Part shown: one piece after another, positions 25,420 to 34,256 of the stretch
How positions within the stretch are numbered: the first letter of the stretch is position 1
Layout of the letters: the number at the start of each line of letters is the position of its first letter
Assembly: GCA_017617475.1 (NCBI GenBank)
Contig: JAFZWC010000048.1
Span: 1 to 46,147, forward strand
DNA from: Bacteroidales bacterium
GTDB lineage: Bacteria > Bacteroidota > Bacteroidia > Bacteroidales > UBA932
Length of the DNA stretch: 46,147 nt
Direction: 5' to 3'
Position numbers and translations under genes: made by a program
The notes under the pieces: model-generated
What the model was told of the DNA's origin: nothing
Database searches by the model: none
What the model saw: the letters and a program-made list of their open reading frames with translations, nothing else

Positions 25420-26714
25420 AAGCGGTTGATTTCCATGTCCATATCGTCGATGCGGTCCAGAAGGGCTTGCTTCATACGGGCAACCGCATCGTCAAAGGAC
25501 ATGAGCTCATCGCCGTTGATCAGGCCGCTGGGGTCTTCGGCCAGAGGATTGGGAAAGCAGGGCCACATCTCGTGGTTGCGGGGTTCGGCTTCCCGGATAA
25601 AATTGGCCCTCTGGTCAATATAGGAGCGGCATATCTGCTGGAAAATGGGCTTGAGGATGGACCAGCGGTGCTTCAGATGGCTTTTGAATTCCGGATGGGT
25701 CCAGAGATGATAATAATACAGGGTGCTCTTGAGGGGCAGGCCGTGGCGCTCCGGGGTAAAAGTTCCGTAGTCAAAGTCCCAGACAGGTCCCCAGAAAATC
25801 TTCCCTTCCTTGTAATACAGGAAAGTACTCTTGGGGAAATTGGGCTCCCCGTTGCCGCAGACTTCCTGTACCAGATACCAGTCGCATAAGGTGTTCATAT
25901 CCATCACGGTACTTGGCGTGTCTCCGCGCATGATGGCGTCTTCCACATTATACAGCGAGTTTTTGGCTCTCATCAGGATGGAATTGAACTGCTGGGCGGT
26001 ATACTGGTCCCTGTCGGGGTATTTCAGCTCCACAGGAATGCCGCCGGTGACGGTAGCCCTTTTCCAATGGCCGTGATGGGTGTCGAAATCGTGCTCTTCC
26101 TTGTCGCTGGTGTCGTAGGAATACAAATAATCGCAGGTGAAGTTGGAGCCTTCCACATGAATCTTCTCTCCCAGCCAGTAGAGACCGTAGTATTCTTCGT
26201 TTACATACAGGTCCACAAATGTGCCGGAAGGAGTCCATTCTAAACTGGTGTGACGGGCCAGTTCATAAGCCAGGTCATTCCTCAGGAGTGTGCGGTCCAT
26301 CCAGTTGGCCAGCAGCACCCAGTGCTTGGTTTTTCCGGTGCCGATCAGATTGACCTGCTGGTAGAATTTGATGGTCATGGGCAATTTGGGGTAGGCCCTG
26401 TAGGTGGAATTGCCACGACCTTTGACCTTGACCCCCTGGGCGGTGAACACAGTAGATTCAACACCGTCCACCGTTGCCTGGATACGCACGGAGCAGTTTC
26501 CCGTCCATGCTTCTTTCCGGATGTCGCTTATCTCCCAGCCTTGCGGAAGGGTCAGATACATCTGGGGAATCTGGTCCGGGTTTTCAGGGATGCTGCCGGT
26601 GTATACTTTTTCTCCAGGTTCGGGTTCTCCGCCAGGAACAATGGTTTTCTTGCAGCCTGCCATGAGGGTGCAGGCTGCAAGAAGCACCATAGCATATCTT
26701 AGCCCCTTGAACAT
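25416..26714 (-). CDS. CotH-kinase-family lipoprotein
   Basis: A 432-residue lipoprotein. The signal peptide ends LAACTLMAGC, with lipobox Cys20, then a Gly/Pro/Glu-rich spacer. The body matches the CotH family: GVKVKGRGNSTYRAYPKLPMTIKF, KHWVLLANWMDRTLLRNDLAYELAR, FVDLYVNEEYYGLYWLGEKIHV and, later, FWGPVWDFDYGTFTPERHG, whose WDFD carries the presumed metal-binding residues. CotH of Bacillus is an atypical protein kinase. In Bacteroidota, secreted CotH proteins are common and mostly uncharacterised. Placement between PPi-PFK (3-bp gap) and a GH13 gene (4-bp overlap) is unexpected for a kinase. It could bind or modify a surface component. Confidence 0.82.
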   Translation of the reverse strand: MFKGLRYAMVLLAACTLMAGCKKTIVPGGEPEPGEKVYTGSIPENPDQIPQMYLTLPQGWEISDIRKEAWTGNCSVRIQATVDGVESTVFTAQGVKVKGRGNSTYRAYPKLPMTIKFYQQVNLIGTGKTKHWVLLANWMDRTLLRNDLAYELARHTSLEWTPSGTFVDLYVNEEYYGLYWLGEKIHVEGSNFTCDYLYSYDTSDKEEHDFDTHHGHWKRATVTGGIPVELKYPDRDQYTAQQFNSILMRAKNSLYNVEDAIMRGDTPSTVMDMNTLCDWYLVQEVCGNGEPNFPKSTFLYYKEGKIFWGPVWDFDYGTFTPERHGLPLKSTLYYYHLWTHPEFKSHLKHRWSILKPIFQQICRSYIDQRANFIREAEPRNHEMWPCFPNPLAEDPSGLINGDELMSFDDAVARMKQALLDRIDDMDMEINRL

Positions 26715-26717
26715 GGA

Positions 26718-27947
26718 TTACCAGTTCAGGATTTTCTTGAAGTCGTACTCTTCGGGGTTGGCCACATACTTCTTGGCGGCTTCATAGTCGGCCGGAGTGA
26801 TGAAGTGGCAGATGTGGTTGAAGTAGTTCTGGGCGGTACCGCCTTCAATGGCCACGCGGCGCGGAGGAATCTTGCCCTCGGCGTTCTGCAGGTCCTTGAG
26901 GTACAGCGGGTGGGACTCGCCGAATGCGTCTACATACACCATGCAGCCGGTCTCGCCCTTCTTGAAGAGCTCGTAGGCACCCATGGCCAGCTCGGAGCAA
27001 TATGTGAGGTCGTAGGCAATGGGGTCCTGACAGCGGACGTCGTAGCCGATTTCCACGGGACGGGTCTTGACCTTGAGGCCGATAGCTTTGAACTTCTTCT
27101 CCAGGATATCGTTGAACAGGACAGCCTTGGAGATTTTGCCCAGCTCGGGGTGACCGTGCTCATCGTAGGTCATGGATACGCCGGCGTTCTTGATTTCCTG
27201 GGGATCCAGGTCGTGGAACACGCCTTCGGCCACTACTACGGTGCCGTAAGGAATGCCCAGGATGTTGCGCTTGAGAATGGCGGAAAGGGCCAGGTTCACA
27301 ATCTTATCCAGGGTGATGGTGGTCTTGTTGAACATCTCGGGGATGATGGTCATGGGGCAGTGAGTGGCCTCACCGATACCCAGGGCCAGGTGACCGGCGC
27401 TGCGACCCATGGCGCTGATGATGAGCCAGTTGCCGCTGGTGCGGGCATCTTCATAGACGGTGCGGGCCAGATGGGCACCCTCGTCCTTGGCGCTGTTGAA
27501 GCCGAAGGTGGGGGTGTTGTTGGGCAGCGGGAGGTCGTTGTCGATGGTCTTGGGAACGTGGATGTTGTGGATGGGATACTGCTTGGCCTCCAGGAACTTG
27601 GCAATGCGGTTGGCGGTGGAAGCGGTGTCGTCACCACCCACCGTTACCAGGAGCTTGATGTTGTTGTCCTGGAAGAGGCCCAGGTTGAAGTTTTCCTCAA
27701 AATCCTTGTCGGTGGGTTTGAAACGGCTCATCTGCAGGTAAGAACCGCCCCTGTTGAAGTAAGCGTCGGCCTTGAAGAAGTCGATGTCTTCGGTGCGGGG
27801 AGCCTTGGAGAAAAGGCCGCTGTAACCGCCGTGAAGGCCGATTACCCGATAACCGTTGGACAGGAAAGTCTTGGCAACAGACATAACGACGGTGTTCATA
27901 CCCGGAGCCGGGCCGCCACCACACAGGATGATAATGGAATCTTTCAT
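26718..27947 (-). CDS. pfp: Pyrophosphate-dependent 6-phosphofructokinase
   Basis: A 409-residue phosphofructokinase. The N-terminal loop is GGGPAPGMN (residues 10-18). TVGGDDTAST (103-111) carries Asp107 where ATP-dependent enzymes have Gly, and VPKTIDNDLP has Lys before TIDND; both mark PPi specificity. Later motifs include MGRSAGHLALG and an effector-like C-terminus. It catalyses reversible phosphorylation of fructose 6-phosphate with PPi in glycolysis. A -7 box lies upstream at 27996-28003. The CotH-like and GH13 genes follow within 3 bases and with overlap, so they are probably one transcript. Confidence 0.93.
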   Translation of the reverse strand: MKDSIIILCGGGPAPGMNTVVMSVAKTFLSNGYRVIGLHGGYSGLFSKAPRTEDIDFFKADAYFNRGGSYLQMSRFKPTDKDFEENFNLGLFQDNNIKLLVTVGGDDTASTANRIAKFLEAKQYPIHNIHVPKTIDNDLPLPNNTPTFGFNSAKDEGAHLARTVYEDARTSGNWLIISAMGRSAGHLALGIGEATHCPMTIIPEMFNKTTITLDKIVNLALSAILKRNILGIPYGTVVVAEGVFHDLDPQEIKNAGVSMTYDEHGHPELGKISKAVLFNDILEKKFKAIGLKVKTRPVEIGYDVRCQDPIAYDLTYCSELAMGAYELFKKGETGCMVYVDAFGESHPLYLKDLQNAEGKIPPRRVAIEGGTAQNYFNHICHFITPADYEAAKKYVANPEEYDFKKILNW

Positions 27948-27995
27948 TTGGATTTATTTGTTTAAAAATAACTTATCTAAGTTGTTTTAATCATG

Positions 27996-28003
27996 CAAAA
28001 TTA
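27996..28003 (-). promoter_or_regulatory. -7 box for the pfp-cotH-GH13 transcript
   Basis: Minus-strand TAATTTTG fits TAnnTTTG, 48 bp before the pfp ATG (27947). No good -33 partner is seen. Confidence 0.5.
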
Positions 28004-28023
28004 CACAAAAAACTTGACTTTTC

Positions 28024-28641
28024 CTATTGCTCGGTGATGCGGATATAACGGAAATCCATGGGGCCGCCCTCGGACTGGATGCCGATGGGACCTTCATGGG
28101 CCGAGCACTGGGCCTCGTTGACCAGGACGCCGTTCAGATAGGCCTTGATGTGCCCTTCATGGCATTCGAAATCCATGATGTTCCACTCTCCCACAGGTTT
28201 TTCCGGGCTTTCGTCCACCATGCGGGGTTTCCAGTAGAAGGGACCCTCGATGCTTTCGATGGGGATTGCGCCCATGAGCGTTCCCATGTCCTTGGGCGTC
28301 ATCTGAAGCTGGACACCCTGGGGCCACACTTTGTCTTCTCCCTGCAGGAAATGGAAGATGCCGCCATCCACGCCTTTTTCGCCGGCCCAGCGCCATTCCA
28401 GATGAAGGGTGTAGTTGGAAAATGCCTTTTCTGTGCGGATGTATCCGAACGGTTGGCCGGTGATGTGCAGTACGCCGTTATCGGCCACAAAAGTAGGTTC
28501 AGTTACCTCCTCCCCTTCTCTCAGGACCACTTTCCAGCCCGTGAGGTCCTTGCCGTTGAACAGTTCGGTATAACCGGAGCCCACGCAGGAGAGGGTGCAG
28601 GCCATGAGGGAAACAATGAGTAGAATGCGGAATATCTTCAT
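28024..28641 (-). CDS. DUF1080 (3-keto-disaccharide hydrolase-like) lipoprotein
   Basis: A 205-residue lipoprotein with signal peptide MKIFRILLIVSLMACTLSC (lipobox Cys19). The mature part is one DUF1080 jelly-roll domain: ELFNGKDLTGWKVV, NGVLHITGQPFGYIRTEKAFSNYTLHLEWRW, GVDGGIFHFLQGEDKVWPQGVQLQM, EWNIMDFECHEGHIKAYLNGVLVN, and the closing GPIGIQSEGGPMDFRYIRI. The family is lectin-like, and some members hydrolyse 3-keto-disaccharides; this one is probably periplasmic or surface carbohydrate-active. It lies 76 bp upstream of pfp and diverges from ligA. Confidence 0.9.
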   Translation of the reverse strand: MKIFRILLIVSLMACTLSCVGSGYTELFNGKDLTGWKVVLREGEEVTEPTFVADNGVLHITGQPFGYIRTEKAFSNYTLHLEWRWAGEKGVDGGIFHFLQGEDKVWPQGVQLQMTPKDMGTLMGAIPIESIEGPFYWKPRMVDESPEKPVGEWNIMDFECHEGHIKAYLNGVLVNEAQCSAHEGPIGIQSEGGPMDFRYIRITEQ

Positions 28642-28661
28642 AATGATTCGTTTTAGTCAAA

Positions 28662-28669
28662 CAAATATA
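28662..28669 (-). promoter_or_regulatory. -7 box for the DUF1080 gene
   Basis: Minus-strand TATATTTG, exact consensus, 20 bp before the ATG at 28641. Confidence 0.55.
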
Positions 28670-28719
28670 ATCAAAGAAATCCATACTTTACAGGGATGAT
28701 GGCGGTTGTGCCCCGTTCT

Positions 28720-28750
28720 TTTGAAGAATTGGGGATTTTTGCTATATTTG
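28720..28750 (+). promoter_or_regulatory. Strong promoter of the ligA-ispG gene chain
   Basis: TTTG (28720-28723), a 19-bp spacer and TATATTTG (28743-28750) exactly match the Bacteroidota -33/-7 consensus. A 10-bp palindrome ACGTATACGT (28762-28771) lies in the leader just after the predicted transcript start. Confidence 0.8.
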
Positions 28751-28786
28751 TAGTTTCGTGTACGTATACGTGCGCGAGTGACAAGT

Positions 28787-30976
28787 ATGGATTATACGCA
28801 GGCAAAACACAGGATTGAGCAGCTGAGGGCTATTCTCTGGGAGAACAGCCGGAAGTACTATGTAGAGAATGCGCCCACCATGAGCGACTACGAGTACGAC
28901 CAGCTGATGCATGAACTGGAAGATTGGGAGCGCCGGTATCCGCAGTACGATTCCCCGGACTCCCCCACCCACCGGGTGGGCTCGGACCTGGAAGAGAAGG
29001 CGGAAAGCGGCGGTTTTGCCAAGTACCCTCACAAGTACCCCATGCTGTCCCTTTCCAATACGTATTCCATCCAGGAAGTGGAAGAGTTTGCCGAAAGGGC
29101 CGCCAAATCGCTGGACAAACCTTTTACGTATTGCTGCGAACTCAAGTTTGACGGCACGGCCATTTGCCTGACTTACAAGAATGGCCGATTGTTCCGCGCC
29201 CTCACCCGCGGAGACGGGGTGCAGGGAGACGATGTAACCCGCAACGCTTTGCAGATCGCCAGCATCCCTGAGGCGCTGAAAGGCAGCGGCTGGCCGGAAG
29301 AGTTCGAGATTCGCGGCGAGGTGCTCATGCCTTACGAGTCCTTCGACCGCCTCAATGCCGAACGCGAGGCCCAGGAAGAGCCCCTGTTTGCCAATCCCCG
29401 CAACGCCGCCAGCGGCTCGCTAAAGTTACAGGACCCTGAGGAAGTGGGCCGGAGAGGCCTTTTCTGCACCCTCTACCACATCCCTACAGGCCAGGTGGAC
29501 TTTCCCACGCACGACGCCGCTCTCAAGGCCGCTGCGGAGTGGGGACTCCCCGTATCGGCCCACAGACGCATCTGCAGCAATATCCAGGAAATCGAAGCCT
29601 TCATAGAGCATTGGGATACCGCCCGCAAGGAGCTGCCCTTTGCCACGGACGGCATTGTAATTAAAATCAACGAGATGGACTGCCAGCAGGACCTGGGCTA
29701 TACCGCCAAGAGTCCCCGCTGGGCCGTTGCTTATAAATTCAAGGCCGAACAGGCCTGCACGCCCATCCTGAGCATCGATTACCAGGTAGGCCGTACCGGT
29801 GCCGTTACCCCCGTGGCCAATCTGGAGCCCGTGCTCCTGAGCGGCACCATGGTCAAGCGCGCCACCCTGGTGAATGAAGACCAGATCCGTGCCTTGGACA
29901 TCCATGAAGGAGACTGGGTATACGTGGAAAAAGGCGGGGAAATCATTCCCAAGATCACGGGTGTGGAAGAGTCCAAACGCCAGCCCGGGGCCGTCATTCC
30001 CCGTTTCCCCCAGGTGTGTCCGGATTGCGGAACCCCTCTGGTGAGGGAAGAAGGCGAGGCCAAGTGGTTCTGCCCCAACCGGCAGGGCTGCCCCACCCAG
30101 ATCAAGGGCCGGCTGGAGCATTTCGTAAGCCGCAAGGCCATGAACATCCTTTGCGGCGAAGCCACCATCGAGCAGCTCTACAACCTGAATCTGGTCACTC
30201 TCCCCTCCCATCTGTATACCCTGAAGGCCGACCAGCTGGTGATGCTGGAAGGCTGGAAAGACCGCGCCGCAGCCCGTTTCCTGGATTCCGTGAAGGCATC
30301 TCTGGACGTGCCTTTCGAGCGGGTTCTCTTTGCCATAGGCATACGCTTCGTGGGAGAAACTACGGCCCGCGACGTCGCCCGCCACTTTGGCTCCATCGAC
30401 GCCATAGCCTCGGCCACCAAAGAAGAGCTTCTGGAAGTTCCGGAGGTGGGAGAAGTCATTGCCGACAGTATCTTCCACTACTTCCTGGACGTGGAGAATT
30501 GCCGGGAGGTGGAAGCCCTGAGGGCGGCCGGCCTCCGCATGAGCATGGAAGAAGGCGCCGGAAAGCAGTCCGATGCCCTTGCGGGAAAGTCCATAGTCAT
30601 AAGCGGCAACTTCAGCATCTCCCGAGATGCCATGAAGGCGCTTATAGAAGCCCACGGAGGAAAGAACAGTTCTTCAGTGAGCGGTAAGACAGATTACCTC
30701 CTGGCCGGCACCAAGCCCGGTCCGGAAAAACTGAAGAAGGCGGCCGATTTGGGTATCCAGGTGATTGATGAGGAAACCTTCATGAGGATGATAGGAGATA
30801 CGCTCGCTTCGCTCGGTATGACAAGCGACGCTGTTCCGGAGGAAGGTTCCCTTCCCGGAGCATCGGCCCTCTTTTTAGCGGAGGGAAGGGAACCTTCCGC
30901 AGGTAGCGGAACTTCCGCAGAACCTTCCGCAGGAAGCGATCTGTCCACAGGTACAATTGAACCCACATTATTCTGA
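28787..30976 (+). CDS. ligA: NAD-dependent DNA ligase with an unusual C-terminal tail
   Basis: A 729-residue NAD+-dependent ligase that seals nicks in replication and repair. Domain Ia (DYEYDQLMHELEDWERRYP) is followed by the adenylation motif CELKFDG with Lys120, then the OB fold (GRTGAVTPVANLEPV), a Zn finger (CPDCG through FCPNRQGC), helix-hairpin-helix repeats, and a BRCT domain (SIVISGNFSISRDAMKALIEAHGGK). After the BRCT comes an extra tail of about 58 residues rich in Ser, Ala, Gly and Glu, with EPSAGS repeats. Its DNA consists of a repeat-family fragment, a long hairpin and tandem repeats. ATG 28787 was preferred; GTG 28778 is in frame 9 bases earlier. The TGA overlaps the next ATG (TGATG). 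Confidence 0.93.
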   Translation: MDYTQAKHRIEQLRAILWENSRKYYVENAPTMSDYEYDQLMHELEDWERRYPQYDSPDSPTHRVGSDLEEKAESGGFAKYPHKYPMLSLSNTYSIQEVEEFAERAAKSLDKPFTYCCELKFDGTAICLTYKNGRLFRALTRGDGVQGDDVTRNALQIASIPEALKGSGWPEEFEIRGEVLMPYESFDRLNAEREAQEEPLFANPRNAASGSLKLQDPEEVGRRGLFCTLYHIPTGQVDFPTHDAALKAAAEWGLPVSAHRRICSNIQEIEAFIEHWDTARKELPFATDGIVIKINEMDCQQDLGYTAKSPRWAVAYKFKAEQACTPILSIDYQVGRTGAVTPVANLEPVLLSGTMVKRATLVNEDQIRALDIHEGDWVYVEKGGEIIPKITGVEESKRQPGAVIPRFPQVCPDCGTPLVREEGEAKWFCPNRQGCPTQIKGRLEHFVSRKAMNILCGEATIEQLYNLNLVTLPSHLYTLKADQLVMLEGWKDRAAARFLDSVKASLDVPFERVLFAIGIRFVGETTARDVARHFGSIDAIASATKEELLEVPEVGEVIADSIFHYFLDVENCREVEALRAAGLRMSMEEGAGKQSDALAGKSIVISGNFSISRDAMKALIEAHGGKNSSSVSGKTDYLLAGTKPGPEKLKKAADLGIQVIDEETFMRMIGDTLASLGMTSDAVPEEGSLPGASALFLAEGREPSAGSGTSAEPSAGSDLSTGTIEPTLF
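30796..30824. repeat. Dispersed repeat fragment within the ligA tail
   Basis: AGATACGCTCGCTTCGCTCG then GTATGACAA resembles the repeat at 38183-38214 (ispG end) and the arms at 42904-42977. It encodes the first part of the extra LigA tail, DTLASLGMTS. Confidence 0.6.
30833..30912. repeat. Long hairpin element in ligA tail with conserved 18-nt apex
   Basis: GGAAGGTTCCCTTCCC (30841-30856) pairs perfectly over 16 bp with 30883-30898. GTTCCG (30833-30838) and CGGAAC (30907-30912) form an outer stem. The apex contains CATCGGCCCTCTTTTTAG (30861-30878), identical to the apex of the ispG hairpin. Here it is read as A-S-A-L-F-L-A. Confidence 0.85.
30891..30933 (+). repeat. Short tandem repeats at the ligA 3' end
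   Basis: AACCTTCCGCAGG occurs at 30891 and 30921, with a one-base-shorter AACTTCCGCAG at 30910. The first copy overlaps the hairpin's right arm. They encode repeated EPSAGS. Confidence 0.7.
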
Positions 30977-32013
30977 TGTTCAAGCGTTTGGGGCATAAAC
31001 TAGCTGTGATATTCCGGTGGATTTCCATCTGGATTACCCGCATCGTGCGCTTCCTCATGCATGACATCTGGCTGCTCAACGAGTCCGATTTCTCCCGCTG
31101 GAAGGCCCGTATGGTGCGCGATGCCAAGACGGTCATCCTCATGATGAATACTTTCTCGGCCCAGAAGATCGGGTATCAGGTGACGGCCCTCGCCTACCGC
31201 AGCATGATGGCGGTGGTTCCAGCCATAGCCATAGGCTTTTACCTGACGGACGGCCTTGGCCTCCGGGACAAGTTTGCCGAGATTCTGGTGGCCAACCTGG
31301 GCCAGCAGCGTATTGTGGACACGCTTCTGCAGGCGGCCGACAATATTGTGCGTACGGCCGAAAGCGGCTGGTTCGGCTTTATTTCCATGGCCTCCTTCGT
31401 CTGGATTGTGCTGTCTCTGATGATAACCGTTCGGCAAGTGTTCAATAATGTATGGAAGGTGGACCGCGAGCCCAGTTTCTTCAAGATGATAGGCATTGTG
31501 ATAGGAATCACCATCCTGGCGCCTTTCGTGGTTATCATCTTTTTCTCGGGCTCGGTGGTGTATTCCCACGTCCTGGACCTGCTGTTCCCCAGCAAACTCT
31601 TCTTCTCCGACCATCTGAAGACCTTTGTGAGCTGGCTGGTGTTCGCGGGAATCATCGTCCTTATCCTGAATACCATGTACAAGTATATTCCCGGCACGCA
31701 TGTGCGCAACAGACATGCCCTGAAGGCGGCCCTAATCTCGGGTCTGGCCTTTGCCGCCGTGCAATACCTGTATCTGGAAACGCAGGTGATGGTGGCCAAG
31801 CAGAGTGCCGTGTACGGTGCCCTGGCCGCCATTCCCCTGTTCATGATATGGCTTAATATTGGATGGGCCATTATCCTATACGGAGCAGAACTGTCCTATG
31901 CTTTCCAGAATGTGGACCAGCATGGGATTACTATAGCAAAACTGGATGAAATGAATGCGGAAGCCGTTCGCGAGCGCAAGGAACGGCTCCATCAAAATAC
32001 CATGACGATATGA
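30976..32013 (+). CDS. YihY/BrkB-family inner-membrane protein
   Basis: A 345-residue polytopic membrane protein of the YihY/virulence factor BrkB family. After an amphipathic N-terminal region it has the family segment TFSAQKIGYQVTALAYRSMMAVVPAIAIGFYL, then further helices (WFGFISMASFVWIVLSLMITVRQVFNNVW, MIGIVIGITILAPFVVIIFFS). The conserved YKYIPGTHVRNRHALKAALISGLAFAAVQYLYL is followed by IPLFMIWLNIGWAIILYGAELSYAFQN near the C-terminus. The family's molecular role is unsettled. The start overlaps the ligA stop (TGATG) and its stop overlaps the rel start (ATGA). Confidence 0.92.
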   Translation: MFKRLGHKLAVIFRWISIWITRIVRFLMHDIWLLNESDFSRWKARMVRDAKTVILMMNTFSAQKIGYQVTALAYRSMMAVVPAIAIGFYLTDGLGLRDKFAEILVANLGQQRIVDTLLQAADNIVRTAESGWFGFISMASFVWIVLSLMITVRQVFNNVWKVDREPSFFKMIGIVIGITILAPFVVIIFFSGSVVYSHVLDLLFPSKLFFSDHLKTFVSWLVFAGIIVLILNTMYKYIPGTHVRNRHALKAALISGLAFAAVQYLYLETQVMVAKQSAVYGALAAIPLFMIWLNIGWAIILYGAELSYAFQNVDQHGITIAKLDEMNAEAVRERKERLHQNTMTI

Positions 32014-34256
32014 GTTTTTCTGAGTTTGGTGAAAAAGACTACGAGGTTATTTCCCGGGATTGGGAGGTGCTGAAGGCATCGGCCCAGAAGCGATGTGCCA
32101 ACATGCAGGAGATGGAGGTGGTGAAACGGGCCTTCGAATTCGCTAACGACGCGCACCGTAACGTGCGGCGCCGCAGCGGCGAACCGTACATGCTCCACCC
32201 CATTGCCGTGGCCCAGATTGTGGTGGACGACATCGGCCTGGGATACAAGTCCATATCGGCCGCCCTTCTCCATGACGTGGTGGAAGATACGGACTATACC
32301 GTAGAAGATATCCGGGAGCATTTCGGAGACAAGATTGCGTCGCTGGTAGACGGCCTCACCAAGATTAAGAACGTACTGGATACGGAGCAGAAGACCCGCG
32401 GAACCGACATTTCCCAGCAGAGCCTTCAGGCCGAGAATTTCAAGCGCATCCTCCTCACCCTTAACGACGACGTGAGGGTGGTTCTCATCAAACTGGCCGA
32501 CCGCCTGCACAACTGCCGCACCATCGAGCACATGCCGGAGCACAAGCGGGACAAGATTCTGTCGGAAACCATGTTCATCTTTATTCCGCTGGCCCACCGC
32601 TTGGGTCTGTACAACATCAAGACGGAACTGGAGAACATCTGGCTGCGGTATAAGGAACCGGATGCCTATGCCGATATCAAAGCCCGTATCGACCGCGGAA
32701 TCGAGGAAAAAGGCCGGGAAATGACCGAATTCATTGTGCCTATAGAGGCGGCACTGGAGAAGGCCGGCTTCCATTATGAAATCAAAAAGCGCATCAAGAC
32801 GCCCTACTCGGCCTGGCAGAAAATGCAGACCAAGGGCGTGAGCTTCGAGGAAGTCTACGACCTTTATGCCATCCGCATCATCTTCGATACCGACCCCAAA
32901 TCGGCCGAGAGCGAGCGTGACCAGTGCTACCATATCTTCTCTATCATTACCGGCATATACCGTTACATGCCGGAGCGCCTCAGGGACTGGGTAAAACATC
33001 CCAAGTCAAATGGTTATGAGGCATTGCACTGCACCCTGCTCAGTAATTCCGGCGTGTGGGTGGAGGTCCAGATCCGCACCCGGCGTATGGACGACATTGC
33101 CGAAAAGGGTATTGCCGCCCACTGGAGCTACAAGCAGCACGGCATCATGGGCGAAGGCGATTACGAGATGGATGCCTGGCTGGACCGCATCAAGGGTATT
33201 CTGGTGAATCCGGACGTGAATGCCCTGGAACTGCTGGACATTATCCACAACGACCTTACGGCCACCGATATCTATGTGTTCACTCCCCGGGGAGAACAGC
33301 GCAGCCTGCCCAAGGGCTCCACGGCCCTGGACTTCGCCTACGCCATCCATACCGAAGTGGGCAACAAGGCCATTGCCGCCAAAGTGAACCAGAAACTGGT
33401 GAAACTGAGCCAGGAGCTCAAGACCGGCGACAAGGTGGAAATCATTACGGCCGAAGACGGAAAGCCGCAGCCGGAATGGCTCAAGTTCCTGCAGACGCAC
33501 CGTGCCCGCACCGTGGTGACGGACTATTTCAAGACCCAGCGCAAGCAGACGGTGGATTATGGCCGGAATGCCCTGGAATCGGCCATCAAAGATCTGGGGT
33601 ACGAAACCGATGAAGCGGTGCTGCAACGTCTGGAGGTGGCCTATGGCATGGATACCCGTGAAGAACTGTATTATGGCATTGGTATTGGCCAGGTTAGCCT
33701 GGATAACCTGTCGGAGGTTCTGAAGCGTTCCTCCGGAGGCAAGCTTTCCTGGATCCGGAAGATGTTCCGCTCCGAGTCCAAGGAAGAGGAAAAACCCGGC
33801 GAGACGTTTATCATCGGCTCCACGGACCCCAACGCCCCCCATTTCTCCATCGCCACCTGCTGCAACCCCATTCCCGGCGACGCCGTGGTGGGCATCAAGG
33901 CCCCGGACGGCACCATAACCGTACATAAGAAAACCTGCGCCGTGGCCGACCGGATCGCTGCCCGTCATGGGGACTGGGTGGTGGTGCCCAAGTGGTTGGA
34001 GCAGGCCGAAGAGACTTCCTTCCTGGTGCGTATAAGCCTGAAAGGCCTGGACCGCGTTGGCATGCTTAACGAGATTACCCGCCGCGTTTCGCTGGTTATG
34101 GGCGTGAATATGCGCCGGCTCAACCTGGTGGCCGAAGGAGGCCTGTTTGAAGGCGATATCGACCTGTACGTGAGCTCCAAAGATGTCCTGGACAAGATGA
34201 TCAAGAAACTCTCTTCCATTGAAGGAATCGAGAATGTAACCCGAAAAGAACTATGA
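32010..34256 (+). CDS. rel: Bifunctional (p)ppGpp synthetase/hydrolase (Rel/SpoT family)
   Basis: A 748-residue stringent-response enzyme of full length. The hydrolase HD domain is intact: His49, PYMLHP, ALLHDVVEDTDYT with His88-Asp89, and KLADRLHNCRT. The synthetase domain follows (AWQKMQTKGVSFEEVYDLYAIRIIFD, GYEALHCTLLS, VQIRTRRMDDIAEKGIAAHW). Next come TGS (VFTPRGEQRSLPKGSTALDFAYAIH), a Zn-finger/helical region (PHFSIATCCNPIPGDAVVG) and a C-terminal ACT domain (VRISLKGLDRVGMLNEITRRVS). Both synthesis and hydrolysis of ppGpp are expected. It is embedded in a chain of overlapping genes between brkB and a lipoprotein gene. Confidence 0.95.
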   Translation: MSFSEFGEKDYEVISRDWEVLKASAQKRCANMQEMEVVKRAFEFANDAHRNVRRRSGEPYMLHPIAVAQIVVDDIGLGYKSISAALLHDVVEDTDYTVEDIREHFGDKIASLVDGLTKIKNVLDTEQKTRGTDISQQSLQAENFKRILLTLNDDVRVVLIKLADRLHNCRTIEHMPEHKRDKILSETMFIFIPLAHRLGLYNIKTELENIWLRYKEPDAYADIKARIDRGIEEKGREMTEFIVPIEAALEKAGFHYEIKKRIKTPYSAWQKMQTKGVSFEEVYDLYAIRIIFDTDPKSAESERDQCYHIFSIITGIYRYMPERLRDWVKHPKSNGYEALHCTLLSNSGVWVEVQIRTRRMDDIAEKGIAAHWSYKQHGIMGEGDYEMDAWLDRIKGILVNPDVNALELLDIIHNDLTATDIYVFTPRGEQRSLPKGSTALDFAYAIHTEVGNKAIAAKVNQKLVKLSQELKTGDKVEIITAEDGKPQPEWLKFLQTHRARTVVTDYFKTQRKQTVDYGRNALESAIKDLGYETDEAVLQRLEVAYGMDTREELYYGIGIGQVSLDNLSEVLKRSSGGKLSWIRKMFRSESKEEEKPGETFIIGSTDPNAPHFSIATCCNPIPGDAVVGIKAPDGTITVHKKTCAVADRIAARHGDWVVVPKWLEQAEETSFLVRISLKGLDRVGMLNEITRRVSLVMGVNMRRLNLVAEGGLFEGDIDLYVSSKDVLDKMIKKLSSIEGIENVTRKEL

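Noticed and set aside
30891..30933. CRISPR-like short repeats at the ligA end.
   Set aside because: Only three imperfect 11-13 bp units with irregular spacing inside a coding frame; no spacers of constant length and no cas genes.
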